From Planctomycetaceae bacterium (GTDB lineage Bacteria > Planctomycetota > Planctomycetia > Pirellulales > UBA1268), in NCBI GenBank assembly GCA_947459185.1, contig CANHCU010000005.1:1-64000 (forward strand): 64,000 bases of DNA, written 5' to 3'. Position 1 is the stretch's first letter, and each line of letters starts with the position of its first letter. Of the stretch, positions 1 to 9,814 are shown piece by piece. A program made the translations under genes and the position numbers. The notes beneath the pieces are model-generated. The model did no database searches. It had not been told where the DNA came from and was given only the letters and a program-made list of their open reading frames with translations.

Positions 1-589
1 CCGCACCATTGAGACCGGGCTTTCCATCCTTGCCAGCCGCGCCGTCCTTGCCCGCCGCACCGTTGAGGCCGGGCTTGCCATCCTTGCCCGCCGCGCCATC
101 CTTGCCCGGCGCACCGGGAAGACCGCGCTCACCAGCCGGACCACGCTCGCCCTTCGCACCAGCCGCACCGTTAAGACCGGGCTTCCCATCCTTGCCAGCG
201 GCGCCGTCGCGGCCGGGAGCACCATCCTTGCCCGCCGGACCAGCCGGGCCACGCTCGCCAGCAGCGCCCTTCGACCCCGCTGCGGCAGCACTGCCCGCCG
301 CGCCGCCACCAAAGCCCACCGCCTCAGCAAGGTTTGCGATCAGGCCAGGAGACGCATGGTGCAGCCGGCCAATTTCGAACCACTTCTTGTGATCGTGATC
401 CCAGATCCAGAGCAGTCCGTGGGCCTCTTCGTACCACGCATCGCCCGCCTCGCCGTGCGCCGGCAGGCTTTCGACGTTGTCAACGATGCCCAGGATTCTG
501 CTGATCGGGGGGATGCCACGGCGTGCCACTGGAGAGCCTCCAAAAAGAACTGTGCGGTGAAGAACAATGGTGGGAATACGACCCCACAC
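1..589 (-). CDS. Collagen-like (Gly-X-Y repeat) protein, C-terminus truncated by the left window edge
   Basis: Minus-strand translation from a candidate GTG (589-587) reads MWGRIPTIVLHRTVLFGGSPVARRGIPPISRILGIVDNVESLPAHGEAGDAWYEEAHGLLWIWDHDHKKWFEIGRLHHASPGLIANLAEAVGFGGGAAG... then GSKGAAGERGPAGPAGKDGAPGRDGAAGKDGKPGLNGAAG..., open to position 1. The + ORF 9..392 is the antisense of this repeat. Start codon is a guess. Confidence 0.75.
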   Translation of the reverse strand, partial: MWGRIPTIVLHRTVLFGGSPVARRGIPPISRILGIVDNVESLPAHGEAGDAWYEEAHGLLWIWDHDHKKWFEIGRLHHASPGLIANLAEAVGFGGGAAGSAAAAGSKGAAGERGPAGPAGKDGAPGRDGAAGKDGKPGLNGAAGAKGERGPAGERGLPGAPGKDGAAGKDGKPGLNGAAGKDGAAGKDGKPGLNGA

Positions 590-813
590 AACGCAAGCGG
601 CATAAATTACCCAGCCTGCGTAGACTGCAAGATCGCCAGATTATCGGCCGAATCATGGCAAATCAAGAGCCCCAGACATACGAATTGCGGGGATCTTCCC
701 CCCATTTCAAGCCCGCGGCCCGTGTGGCGATCACGGGCGATTCGATCACCGCGGAAGGACAGAGATCGGCGCCGCCGCTGGCCGTACTGCGCAGGCGGCC
801 GCGGCCCACCAAC

Positions 814-2937
814 TCACTGCAGTTCGCGGTCAAGAAACATGAAGCCGAGTGCTTCCATGAAGGCACGCTGCCGGTTGTCGGCCGCGCCGCCGTGGCCGCC
901 CTCGATGTTCTCGTAATAGATCACCTGCTTGCCCAGTTCCTCGAGACGCGCCGTCATCTTGCGGGCATGCCCCGGGTGCACGCGGTCATCCCGCGTGGAG
1001 GTGGTGATCAGGATCGGCGGATACTCCTGCTCACGGTTCAGGTTGTGATACGGCGAAAAGCCACGGATGAATTCCCACTCCTCGGGATTGTCGGGGTTGC
1101 CATATTCGCCCATCCAGCTCGCACCGGCCAGTAGTCGGTGAAACCGTCGCATGTCGAGCAGCGGCACCTGGCAGACGATGCCACCAAAGAGATCGGGCCG
1201 CATCGTCAGCATGTTGCCCATCAGCAGTCCGCCGTTGCTTCCCCCCTTGATTCCCAGGTGCTTTGGAGACGTGACCTTCCGGGCGATCAGGTCTTCGGCC
1301 ACCGCGATGAAGTCTTCGTAGGCCCGTGGACGCTTCGCCTTGAGGGCCGCCTGATGCCACTCCGGGCCGAACTCACCGCCGCCCCGGATGTTCGCGATCA
1401 CGTAGACATGCTTTCGCTCGAGCCACGCGGTGCCGGCAATCGGCTCGTAGCCCGGCAGCAGCGGAATCTCGAAGCCGCCGTAGCCATAAAGCAGCGTCGG
1501 CGTGCTGCCATCGACAGGCAGGTTCTCTGGGCCGATCTGAAAATAGGGCACCCGCGTGCCATCTTTGGAGACCGCCTCATGCTGGCTGACCCGCAGCCCG
1601 GCGGCATCGAAAAACGCCGGCGACTGCTTGAGCCTTTCCGGCACTGGAGCCTGGGCTACGGCACCGATGGTTCCCAGCGACAGGGTCGATGGCTGAAGCG
1701 AACTGGCTGTGATCAGGAAAAACTCATCGGTTTCAAGATCATCGACGGGGATGCATGAGGCCGTGCCGTATTCGGGGAGGCCCTGCAGCGGCTGGCGTTG
1801 CCACGCGCCATCGCGAAAGCTGAGCGTGAACAGCCGGTTGCGGACGTTGTCGAGCGTGGTGACGATCAGATGGTTGCGTGTGGTGGCGAAGGAGATCAGC
1901 GACGTCCGGGGCGTGGGCTCGAAGAGCAGGTGGATCGTGCGATCACCAGCGAGAAAACCTTCCAGTTCGGCCGCCAGCAGACTGCCGGCCGGATAGGTCG
2001 TGCCAGCCACGGCCCACGGACTCCGCAGTTCGATGAGCAGCCATTCGCGATGCACCGCGGCCGACGCATCGTCCGGCTTGTCGATCTTCACAAGTCGCCC
2101 GTCTCTGCGAAGCAACATCTCGCTCGTGTAGAAGGTCTTCTGCCGCACGACGAAGTCGCGTTCAAAGCCGGGAGTGAGGTCGCGCCAGGCGGTCACGCTC
2201 ATGTCGTCAGGCTGGCCTTCGTAAACGAGCGGCGCAGCAGCCAAGGGCGTGCCGCGGGTCCACTCACGGATCGTCCGCGGGTAGCCGGAATCGGTGAGCG
2301 ACCCGGGGCCGAAATCGGTGGCCACAAACAGGCTGTCGGCACTCCGCCAGGCGACACGGCTCTTTGCCTCGGGCAGCGTAAAACCGCCCTCCACGAAGGC
2401 CTTCTTTTCCAGGTCGAACTCCCGCACCACGTCGGCATCGGCACCGCCACGGGAGAGCGAAACGAGGCAGAGCCGATCCGCCGGTTCCAGCACCGATGCA
2501 CCGTGCCAGACCCAGTTTTCTCCCTCCTGCGCCGAGAGTGCATCGAGGTCGAGCACGGTCTCCCAGGTAGGTTCCGGCTTTCGGTATTCGTCAAGCGTCG
2601 TCCGCCGCCAGAGCCCCTTGGGGTGTGCGGCATCCCGCCAGACGTTGTAGAAGCGGTCGCCGATCTTCGTGACCATCGGAATCCGCTCCTTCGAGTCGAG
2701 GATACCGCGGATTCGAGTCTCGAGCGCCTTGAACGGGTCCGAACCGGCGAGTTGCGTTAAGCACGCGGCATTCCGTTCGCGAACCCATGCGAGCGGCTTC
2801 TCGCCGGTGACTTCCTCCAGCCAGACATGGAGGTCGGTGGGCTCGTTCGCCAAGGCTGATTCCGACATGGCCACAAGAATGCTCCACAAAAAGAGGAACC
2901 CGAGAACGCGAAGAGATCGGTGTGGCCAGACCCTCAC
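814..2937 (-). CDS. Prolyl oligopeptidase family (S9) serine peptidase with signal peptide
   Basis: GGSNGGLLMGN nucleophile motif, late Asp (TSTRDDRVHPGH) and His (EGGHGG); N-terminal hydrophobic signal; GTG start overlapping the proA stop. Confidence 0.9.
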   Translation of the reverse strand: MRVWPHRSLRVLGFLFLWSILVAMSESALANEPTDLHVWLEEVTGEKPLAWVRERNAACLTQLAGSDPFKALETRIRGILDSKERIPMVTKIGDRFYNVWRDAAHPKGLWRRTTLDEYRKPEPTWETVLDLDALSAQEGENWVWHGASVLEPADRLCLVSLSRGGADADVVREFDLEKKAFVEGGFTLPEAKSRVAWRSADSLFVATDFGPGSLTDSGYPRTIREWTRGTPLAAAPLVYEGQPDDMSVTAWRDLTPGFERDFVVRQKTFYTSEMLLRRDGRLVKIDKPDDASAAVHREWLLIELRSPWAVAGTTYPAGSLLAAELEGFLAGDRTIHLLFEPTPRTSLISFATTRNHLIVTTLDNVRNRLFTLSFRDGAWQRQPLQGLPEYGTASCIPVDDLETDEFFLITASSLQPSTLSLGTIGAVAQAPVPERLKQSPAFFDAAGLRVSQHEAVSKDGTRVPYFQIGPENLPVDGSTPTLLYGYGGFEIPLLPGYEPIAGTAWLERKHVYVIANIRGGGEFGPEWHQAALKAKRPRAYEDFIAVAEDLIARKVTSPKHLGIKGGSNGGLLMGNMLTMRPDLFGGIVCQVPLLDMRRFHRLLAGASWMGEYGNPDNPEEWEFIRGFSPYHNLNREQEYPPILITTSTRDDRVHPGHARKMTARLEELGKQVIYYENIEGGHGGAADNRQRAFMEALGFMFLDRELQ

Positions 2938-4229
2938 GACCGCACCTGCCCACTCCCGACCACGACATATTTATAGGTCGTGAGTTCCCGCGTGCCGCAT
3001 GGGCCGCGGGCGTGGAGCTTATCGGTGGAGATGCCGATCTCGGCCCCCAGTCCCATCTCGCCGCCGTCGTTGAACCGCGTGCTCGCGTTGATCATCACCA
3101 CTGCGGTGTCCACACGGGCCGCAAACCGGTCGATCGCTGCCTGATCGGCCGACACAATCGCATCGGTGTGACGGGAGCCGTAGTGATTGATGTGGTCGAT
3201 CGCCGCGTCAACCGAATCGACGACTGCCACCGAGATCTTGGGGCCGAGATATTCCGTCGCAAAATCGGTGGCGGAGGCCGGGCCCGCCGCAGGCACGAGA
3301 CCACGGGTGGCGGCGTCGCCCACGATCTCAACGCTGTGCTCGCCCAACGCGGCTGCGATGTCGGGAAGGAACCGGTCCGCCACGTCGCGGTGCACCAGCA
3401 GCGACTCCGCCGCGTTGCAGACGCCCATCCGCTGGCACTTCGCGTTGACGGTGATGGCCTTCGCCATCGCCAGGTCGGCCGCCCGATCGACGTAGACGTG
3501 GCAGTTGCCCGTGAAGTGTTTGAGCACCGGCATCCGCGCCTCGGAGCAGACCCTGCGGATCAGCGTCTCGCCGCCGCGGGGAATCACGATGTCGATGAGG
3601 TCGTCCATCGTGAGAAACGCGCCGACCGCCTCCCGATCGGCAGTGTCAACCAACTGCACGCAGTCCGCCGGCAGGCCGGCGGCGACGATCCCCCTTCGCA
3701 TGCTCTCCACGATCCGACCGCTGGAATGGGCTGCCTCCTTGCCGCCGCGGAGGATGATGGCGTTGCCGGCCGCGAGGGCCACTGCCGCCGCATCGGCGGT
3801 GACATTGGGCCGCGACTCGTAGATGAAGAAGACCACGCCGAGCGGCACCCGGATCTTGCGGACCACCAGCCCGCTGGGCTGCCTCGATTCCTCGATCACT
3901 TCGCCGACCGGATCGGGGAGCTTGGCCACCGCCTCGACGCCTGCGGCGATGCCTTCCACCCGCTTGGCATCGAGCGTGAGCCGGTCGATGGCCGCGGCCG
4001 TGAGGCCGAAGCCGGGGGCGGCAGCGAGGTCGAGCCGGTTGGCGGCGAGGATGTCGGCGACGTCGGCCCGGATCGCGGCGGCGGCGGCCCGCAGGCAGGC
4101 CGCCTTCGCGTCACCGGGCACACCGGCCAAGTCGATGGCGGCCCGCCGGGCCCGCTCGGCGATCGAGCGGCAGTGCGCCTGCAGGGCGGTCGCGGGAGGG
4201 GTGGCGACGATCGTGGAAGCCGTGGACAT
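2934..4229 (-). CDS. proA: Glutamate-5-semialdehyde dehydrogenase (gamma-glutamyl phosphate reductase)
   Basis: GVVFFIYESRPNVTADAAAVALAAGNAIILRGGKEAAHSS and VNAKCQRMGVCNAAESLLVH motifs; ORF trimmed to MSTASTIV at 4229. Confidence 0.95.
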   Translation of the reverse strand: MSTASTIVATPPATALQAHCRSIAERARRAAIDLAGVPGDAKAACLRAAAAAIRADVADILAANRLDLAAAPGFGLTAAAIDRLTLDAKRVEGIAAGVEAVAKLPDPVGEVIEESRQPSGLVVRKIRVPLGVVFFIYESRPNVTADAAAVALAAGNAIILRGGKEAAHSSGRIVESMRRGIVAAGLPADCVQLVDTADREAVGAFLTMDDLIDIVIPRGGETLIRRVCSEARMPVLKHFTGNCHVYVDRAADLAMAKAITVNAKCQRMGVCNAAESLLVHRDVADRFLPDIAAALGEHSVEIVGDAATRGLVPAAGPASATDFATEYLGPKISVAVVDSVDAAIDHINHYGSRHTDAIVSADQAAIDRFAARVDTAVVMINASTRFNDGGEMGLGAEIGISTDKLHARGPCGTRELTTYKYVVVGSGQVRS

Positions 4230-4316
4230 GGATCGTTTTCCGAGCGGAGTGCGTGTGGCCTTCGTTTGCATTATCTTACGGTGCCTTCCAGTTCTTGACA
4301 CGCAGGAGTTGCCCCG

Positions 4317-5150
4317 ATGCTCAGCACGAATCTCTCCCGTCGCTCGTTCCTCGCCGCAACCGCCGGCGTCGCCGCCCTCTCGCCGCTCGCCCGCCTGGCC
4401 AGTGCAGCCTCGGCCAACAACCTGAACCTGGGCGTGCAGATCTATTCGCTCCGCAACTACAAGGTGGACGAGGCGCTCCAGCACACCCGTGACCTGGGCT
4501 TCAAGTTCGTCGAGTTTTATCCCGGCATGTATCCGATCGCCTCCGATGCCGCCGCGATCGACACCATGAAAAAGAAGCTGGCAGACCTCGGCCTCACGAT
4601 CTCGGCCCATGGCGTGAATCGCTTCACCAAGGATGCCGTGGCCAACCGGAAGATGTTCGAATTCGCGAAGGCGGCCGGCATCCGCACCTTTGGCGCCGAT
4701 CCCGACCCCGATTCCTTCGCGAGCCTCGACGAACTCGTGAAGGAGTTCGATGTTCGCGTGGCGATCCACAACCACGGCCCCACGCATCGCTACAACAAGG
4801 CGATCGACGTTCTTAAGGCAGTGGAAAAATATGATCCCCGCATCGGTGCCTGCGCCGACCTCGGCCACTACCTGCGGTCGGGCGAGCAGCCCGTGGAGGT
4901 GATCCGGGTGCTCAAGGGCAGGCTGTACGGCGTCCACTTGAAGGACTTTGCCGAGATGCAGGACAAGACCAAGGGCGTGATTCTTGGCAAGGGACACATC
5001 AACGTGCCGGCCGTGATGGCCGCGCTCGTGGCGGCCAATTTCCCTGCCGACGGCGCTCTCTCGATCGAGTACGAGGAAAACCCGCAAAACCCGCTCGCCG
5101 ACATCAAGGCGTGCGAGCAGGCCGCCCGCGAAGCGATCGCGGGGCTGTAG
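4317..5150 (+). CDS. Sugar phosphate isomerase/epimerase (xylose isomerase-like TIM barrel), Tat-type signal
   Basis: SRRSFLAATAGVAAL leader, LGVQIYSLRNYKVDEAL, GVHLKDF, SIEYEENP. Confidence 0.88.
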   Translation: MLSTNLSRRSFLAATAGVAALSPLARLASAASANNLNLGVQIYSLRNYKVDEALQHTRDLGFKFVEFYPGMYPIASDAAAIDTMKKKLADLGLTISAHGVNRFTKDAVANRKMFEFAKAAGIRTFGADPDPDSFASLDELVKEFDVRVAIHNHGPTHRYNKAIDVLKAVEKYDPRIGACADLGHYLRSGEQPVEVIRVLKGRLYGVHLKDFAEMQDKTKGVILGKGHINVPAVMAALVAANFPADGALSIEYEENPQNPLADIKACEQAAREAIAGL

Positions 5151-6057
5151 AACGCTTCTCATCCTCAGAGACCGCCGCGGTTGCGCAATACATCTCCAGC
5201 GCGGTGCGGACCAAGCCCACGGCGTGGACGCGGACGATCTGGATTCCCGCGGCTGCCAGCCCGCAGGCGCTGCCGGCGGTGCCGCCGTCGCGTTCCTCGA
5301 GGCTGGCAGGCCGGCCGAGGGCCTGCTCGAGCGACTTGCCAATGAAGCCCTTGCGGGAGTGGCCGACGAGGATCGGCACACCCAGGTCGAGAAACTCGCC
5401 CGCGCGGGCCATGAGTTCGAGGTTATGGGCATGGGTCTTGCCGAATCCGATGCCTGGATCGAGGCAGATGCGGTCGAGTGGAATGCCGGCGGCGAGGAGC
5501 GTGTCGCGACGCCGCATCAGGTAGGCGTGGATGTCGCCCACCACGTCGTCATAGCGGGGATCGACCTGCATCGTCTGCGGTGTGCCCTGCATGTGCATGG
5601 CACAGACGCCGGCACGCGACTCAACGGCGACGCGGAGCATGTCGGGATCGCCCTCCAGTCCGGTCACATCGTTGATGATCTCGGCCCCCAACTCGATGGC
5701 CCGGGCCGCGACCGCTGCCTTCGACGTGTCGATCGAGATCGGCACCCCCGCCTGCCTGGCAAGCCGCCCCACCACTTCGCCCACGCGGCGGAGTTCCTCG
5801 TCGGGCGGCACCGCCACGGAATAGGGCCTCGTGCTCTCGCCGCCGACGTCGAGCATGTCCGCGCCTTCGGCGACGAGCGTAAGACCGTGAGCCACGGCCG
5901 CCTCGACCCCCGCATGACGGCCGCCATCAGAAAAACTGTCGGGCGTCGCGTTGACGATCCCCATCACGAGCGGCCGCCGGATAGCGCGACCATCACCCGG
6001 GAGAGCCAGCCGTGTGGTCCGCAGCTGCCAGTGTTCGGGGCGGTGATCGATGCTCAT
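5104..6057 (-). CDS. folP: Dihydropteroate synthase
   Basis: MGIVNATPDSFSDGG, LDVGGESTRP, INDVTGLEGD, LDPGIGFGKT, VGHSRKGFIG. Confidence 0.96.
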   Translation of the reverse strand: MSIDHRPEHWQLRTTRLALPGDGRAIRRPLVMGIVNATPDSFSDGGRHAGVEAAVAHGLTLVAEGADMLDVGGESTRPYSVAVPPDEELRRVGEVVGRLARQAGVPISIDTSKAAVAARAIELGAEIINDVTGLEGDPDMLRVAVESRAGVCAMHMQGTPQTMQVDPRYDDVVGDIHAYLMRRRDTLLAAGIPLDRICLDPGIGFGKTHAHNLELMARAGEFLDLGVPILVGHSRKGFIGKSLEQALGRPASLEERDGGTAGSACGLAAAGIQIVRVHAVGLVRTALEMYCATAAVSEDEKRSTAPRSLRGRPARTP

Positions 6058-6183
6058 GAGGGGATTGTAAAGAACCGCCGGGTGGTCCGCTTGACACCGT
6101 TCCCCCCGAGGTTGAGCATAGCTCTCTGAAACGTCGTCCCATCTGTCCTTTTCCAGACCGTTTTTTCAGAAGGAACCCCAATC

Positions 6184-7644
6184 GTGACCGGTTCTGCCAT
6201 CGTGTGTCGCTGGGTGATCGGTCTTTCCTGCCTGTGGGCTGGCGTTTCGGCCGTCATTGGGCGGGCCGCCGAGGCGGGCAAGCCGCTCGAGGTGCTCTAC
6301 ATCACCGGGGGCTGCTGCCACGACTACGACGGACAGAAGAAGGTGATCACGCAGGGGATGGCGTCGAGGGCCCGGATCAACTGCACTGTGGTCCACGAGG
6401 GCGGCACGACCACCGATCACAAGGTCTCCATCTATTCGAAGCCCGACTGGTCGAAGGGCTACGACGTGGTCTTCCACAACGAGTGCTTCGCCGGCGTCAA
6501 GGACCCGGAGTTCCTCAAGCAGATCGTGGCCGAGCATGAGAAGGGCACCCCCGCCGTGCTGATGCACTGCGCCATGCACTGCTACCGGGCCGGCAACGAC
6601 GACTGGTTCAAGTTCGTCGGCATCACGTCGCCCGGCCACGGAGCCCACTATGAATACACCGCCAACCTGATCGCCGAGCACCCGATCCTCACCGGGCTTC
6701 CAAAGGCATGGAACGTTCCGAAGGAGGAGTTGTATTACTGCGACAAGGTCTGGGACACCGCCAAGCCGCTGGCCGAGGCGATGAGCCGCGAGCGGAAAGC
6801 CAACCAGACGGTCATCTGGACCAATCAATACGGCAAGGCCCGCGTCTTCGGCACGACGATCGGCCACTACACCCACACTGTCGAAACACCGGAGTTCCTC
6901 GACCTCGTGACCCGCGGCACGCTCTGGGCCGCCGGCAAGCTTCAGGACGACGGCAAGCCGGTCGCCGAGTTGGCCGTGGCGCCGGGCGAAGCCGCCGCCG
7001 CCTCGGGCTGGGCGGCCTCGGTGAAGCTTCCGGAAGCGGAGCAGTCCAAAGCAGTCAAGCTCTTTAATGGTCGTGACACCGAGGGCTGGGAGGGGCACGT
7101 CGATCCCTACTGGTCGGTCGAGAACGGCGAGATCGTGGGCCGCAACACCGAGGCCAACGCGCCAAAGGTGAGCACCTACCTGCTCACGAAAAAGCCGTAT
7201 CGCAATTTTCGGCTCTTGCTCGAGAGCAAGCTCGTCACGAGCGAGATGCACTCGGGCGTCGCCATTTGGGGTAAGAAGTTCGACAAGGATGGCGAGGCGT
7301 CGAGCTACCAGGGCCATCTCGTGATGTTTCCGTCGGGCTACGGGCTCTACGACCTCTACCGCCGCAACGGCATCAGTGGCGACCAGAACGGCCGGGCGAA
7401 GGCCGCCGGCAAGCAGCACGACTGGAACCAGCTGGAGATCCTTGCCATCGGAAGCCGAATTCGCTTCGCGGTGAACGGCAAGGAAGTGCTCGACTGGACA
7501 GACCCCAAGCCGGAGCTCTGCGAGGCCGGGCCGATCGGCCTGCAGCTGCACTCCAACAAGGTGCCGCAGGAGGTGCGGTTCCGCGGGCTCGTGCTTGTCG
7601 AGGATCCGACCGACGTGCTCGTGACAGCCAGCCCGACGCCGTGA
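6184..7644 (+). CDS. ThuA-like domain fused to a DUF1080 (3-keto-disaccharide hydrolase) domain, secreted
   Basis: LEVLYITGGCCHDYDGQKK, VLMHCAMHCYR (ThuA) followed by LFNGRDTEGWEG...GVAIWGKKFD (DUF1080); GTG start. Confidence 0.88.
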   Translation: MTGSAIVCRWVIGLSCLWAGVSAVIGRAAEAGKPLEVLYITGGCCHDYDGQKKVITQGMASRARINCTVVHEGGTTTDHKVSIYSKPDWSKGYDVVFHNECFAGVKDPEFLKQIVAEHEKGTPAVLMHCAMHCYRAGNDDWFKFVGITSPGHGAHYEYTANLIAEHPILTGLPKAWNVPKEELYYCDKVWDTAKPLAEAMSRERKANQTVIWTNQYGKARVFGTTIGHYTHTVETPEFLDLVTRGTLWAAGKLQDDGKPVAELAVAPGEAAAASGWAASVKLPEAEQSKAVKLFNGRDTEGWEGHVDPYWSVENGEIVGRNTEANAPKVSTYLLTKKPYRNFRLLLESKLVTSEMHSGVAIWGKKFDKDGEASSYQGHLVMFPSGYGLYDLYRRNGISGDQNGRAKAAGKQHDWNQLEILAIGSRIRFAVNGKEVLDWTDPKPELCEAGPIGLQLHSNKVPQEVRFRGLVLVEDPTDVLVTASPTP

Positions 7645-7689
7645 CGACAAACGCTGTGCTCAATCCTTATTCAAGCCCGCTCCCCGTTC

Positions 7690-7780
7690 ATCCAAGCCCG
7701 CAGCGCGAGCAAGGGAAATGCGGGTGATCGTGCAGGCATGCCACGCGGATTCCTCTCGCTCGCGCTTCGGGCTTGGATGG
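7690..7780. repeat. Interspersed palindromic repeat, family 1, two inverted units
   Basis: ccaagcccgcagcgcgagcaagggaaatgcg (7692-7722) opposed to cgcggattcctctcgctcgcgcttcgggcttgg (7744-7776); similar copies at about 42.0 and 52.8 kb. Confidence 0.8.
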
Positions 7781-7851
7781 GAGTGGAGCATGGATGTGCT
7801 ATGCTACGGCCATAGATGGCAGGATCCCACCCTGTGGAGGAGAACTGAGGC

Positions 7852-8997
7852 GTGGCACGCGCGGCACTGGCACTCGAGGACGGCACGGTCTATTTCGGTG
7901 AGTCGTTTGGGGCCGCGGGCACCGTCTCCGGCGAGGTCTGTTTCAACACCTCGATGACGGGGTATCAGGAGATCCTCACCGACCCGAGCTACCGCGGGCA
8001 GATCCTCACGATGACCGCGCCGCAGATCGGCAACTACGGTGTCAACGAGGCCGACGTCGAGAGCGGCAAGTTGCAGATGGAGGGCTTCGTCGTCCGCGAG
8101 GCGAGCCGCATCGCGAGCAACTTCACCTCCACGGGCACGCTCGGCGACTATCTCGCAAAGGCGGGCGTCGTGGGGCTCGCGGGGATCGACACGCGGGCGC
8201 TCGTCCGGCGGCTGCGGATCCGCGGCGCGATGACGGGCGTCTTATCGAGCGAGGTGCTCGATCCGGCGAAGCTCGTCGAAATGGCGAAGTCGGCGCCGAC
8301 GCTCGTGGGCCGCGATCTTGTCCGCGAGGTGATGCCGCAGGCGGACAGCGAATGGACCGAAACGCTCGATGACTGGGCGAGGCCGCTGCCGCAGCCACTC
8401 GAAGGGGGCGTGTTCCCGCCGCCGCCAGCCGTCGCGAGCGGCGTGAAGCATGTCGTCGCGCTCGACTACGGCATGAAATGGAACATCGCGCGGCATTTGG
8501 CGAGCGCCGGCTGTCATGTGACCGTGCTGCCCGGCAAGGCGACGGCGGCCGAGGTGCTTGCCCACAAGCCCGACGGCGTGTTTCTCTCCAACGGACCCGG
8601 CGATCCGGAGGTGCTCGACTACTGCGTCAACACTGTTCGTGATCTGGTCGGCAAGGTGCCGATGTTTGGCATCTGCCTCGGCCACCAGCTCCTCGCACTC
8701 GCCTGCGGCGCGAAGACCTACAAGCTGAAGTTTGGCCATCGCGGCGCTAATCAACCGGTGATGGATCTCGAGACGGGGAAGGTGGAGATCACGTCGCAGA
8801 ACCATGGCTTCGCCGTGGACGAGGCGACGCTGCCGCCGGAGCTGGTCGTGACGCACCGCAATCTCAACGACGGCACGATCGAGGGCGTGCGGCATACGAC
8901 GGCCAACGCAGCGAGCGTGCAGTATCACCCCGAGGCAGCGGCCGGCCCGCACGATTCCGCCTACCTCTTCGGCCGCTTCCGCCAGATGATGGCGTGA
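7852..8997 (+). CDS. carA: Carbamoyl phosphate synthase small subunit
   Basis: [15 protein letters not shown]..., [31 protein letters not shown] glutaminase motif. Confidence 0.97.
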   Translation: MARAALALEDGTVYFGESFGAAGTVSGEVCFNTSMTGYQEILTDPSYRGQILTMTAPQIGNYGVNEADVESGKLQMEGFVVREASRIASNFTSTGTLGDYLAKAGVVGLAGIDTRALVRRLRIRGAMTGVLSSEVLDPAKLVEMAKSAPTLVGRDLVREVMPQADSEWTETLDDWARPLPQPLEGGVFPPPPAVASGVKHVVALDYGMKWNIARHLASAGCHVTVLPGKATAAEVLAHKPDGVFLSNGPGDPEVLDYCVNTVRDLVGKVPMFGICLGHQLLALACGAKTYKLKFGHRGANQPVMDLETGKVEITSQNHGFAVDEATLPPELVVTHRNLNDGTIEGVRHTTANAASVQYHPEAAAGPHDSAYLFGRFRQMMA

Positions 8998-9020
8998 GGC
9001 TGGGATTCTGGCTGATGGAA

Positions 9021-9051
9021 CGGTTCGGGGCAGCCCGTGCCCCTCACGGAT
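9021..9051. repeat. Interspersed repeat, family 2 (cggttcggggcagcccgtgcccctcacggat)
   Basis: Similar to arms at 14045-14067 and 14165-14190; just downstream of the carA stop. Confidence 0.6.
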
Positions 9052-9216
9052 GCATCGGCCGGAGTGCATTGAAATCGGCGAAAAAGCGTTTTTGACATTC
9101 GCCATTCGTGTGCCAGAGTTGCTTGAAGCTTCGGGCGGCATCCCGGCTTCACCCGCGGAATGCCCTTCCGCGGCCCCCCCAGTCACTGCCACCCTTTTCT
9201 TTTGGAGGCTCGCCTC

Positions 9217-9723
9217 ATGAGTCGTTCGCTGTTTTTCTGCGGTCTTGCGGCCGTCCTGTCGTTTGCTGTCGCCTCGCTCGCCGACGCGGGTTTTGGCCAC
9301 CATCGTCGTCAGGCTGACCCCGGCTGTGCGGCACCGGAAGGTGTTGGCTGCAGCCAGTTCGAGCCCGGTTGTGCCCTCGAGCCTTCGTGCGGCGTCGAAC
9401 CCGGCTGCGGTGCCGAGACCTGCTGTCCGACCAACCCTTGCATCAAGTATCGCCACAAGCATGCCCACAAGCACAAGTGTGCGAAGGGCTGCTGCGCGGA
9501 GCCGACCTACGAGACGGTCCTCAATCCGACGAGCCCCGAGACCTGCCAGACGGTGGCCGTGCCGGTCTGCCTGCCGGCCTGCTGCCAGGGCTGCCCGTGC
9601 GAGACCTCGCGGTGCACGCTGCTGGGCTGCGGCCAGGTGCGGTATGACTACGCCTGCGGCTGCTCGGTGATCATCCGCTTCCAGAAGCACGGCGACATCC
9701 TCGTCACCTACGCCGGCTTCTAG
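9217..9723 (+). CDS. Small secreted cysteine-rich protein of unknown function
   Basis: Signal peptide MSRSLFFCGLAAVLSFAVASLADA; 21 Cys after the signal; His/Lys segment KYRHKHAHKHKC; ggagg upstream of ATG 9217. Confidence 0.8.
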   Translation: MSRSLFFCGLAAVLSFAVASLADAGFGHHRRQADPGCAAPEGVGCSQFEPGCALEPSCGVEPGCGAETCCPTNPCIKYRHKHAHKHKCAKGCCAEPTYETVLNPTSPETCQTVAVPVCLPACCQGCPCETSRCTLLGCGQVRYDYACGCSVIIRFQKHGDILVTYAGF

Positions 9724-9767
9724 TCCGTCTGAAACAGATCAGAGCCCTCCATCTCAATCACCGTGAG

Positions 9768-9800
9768 CCCGGCCGGGAGTCCTTCCCGGCCGGGTTTTTT
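9768..9800 (+). terminator. Rho-independent terminator
   Basis: cccggccggg-agtcctt-cccggccggg followed by tttttt, downstream of the Cys-rich gene. Confidence 0.85.
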
Positions 9801-9814
9801 GTTTTGTGCACACT

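Noticed and set aside
9-392. + strand ORF rich in LPAAPS repeats
   Set aside because: It is the antisense of Gly-X-Y collagen-like coding on the minus strand, which has the biologically sensible translation.
2922-4298. 458-aa + ORF
   Set aside because: Antisense of proA.
4230-5432. Upstream extension of the proA ORF to 832 aa
   Set aside because: The extension is antisense to the sugar isomerase gene; proA homology starts at about MSTASTIV.
6166-7650. 494-aa minus ORF
   Set aside because: Exact antisense shadow of the ThuA/DUF1080 gene.
9093-9120. ttgaca-like promoter upstream of the Cys-rich gene
   Set aside because: A -35-like ttgaca is present but no convincing -10 follows at normal spacing.
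8242-9690. 482-aa minus ORF
   Set aside because: Antisense of carA and the Cys-rich gene; no recognisable motifs.
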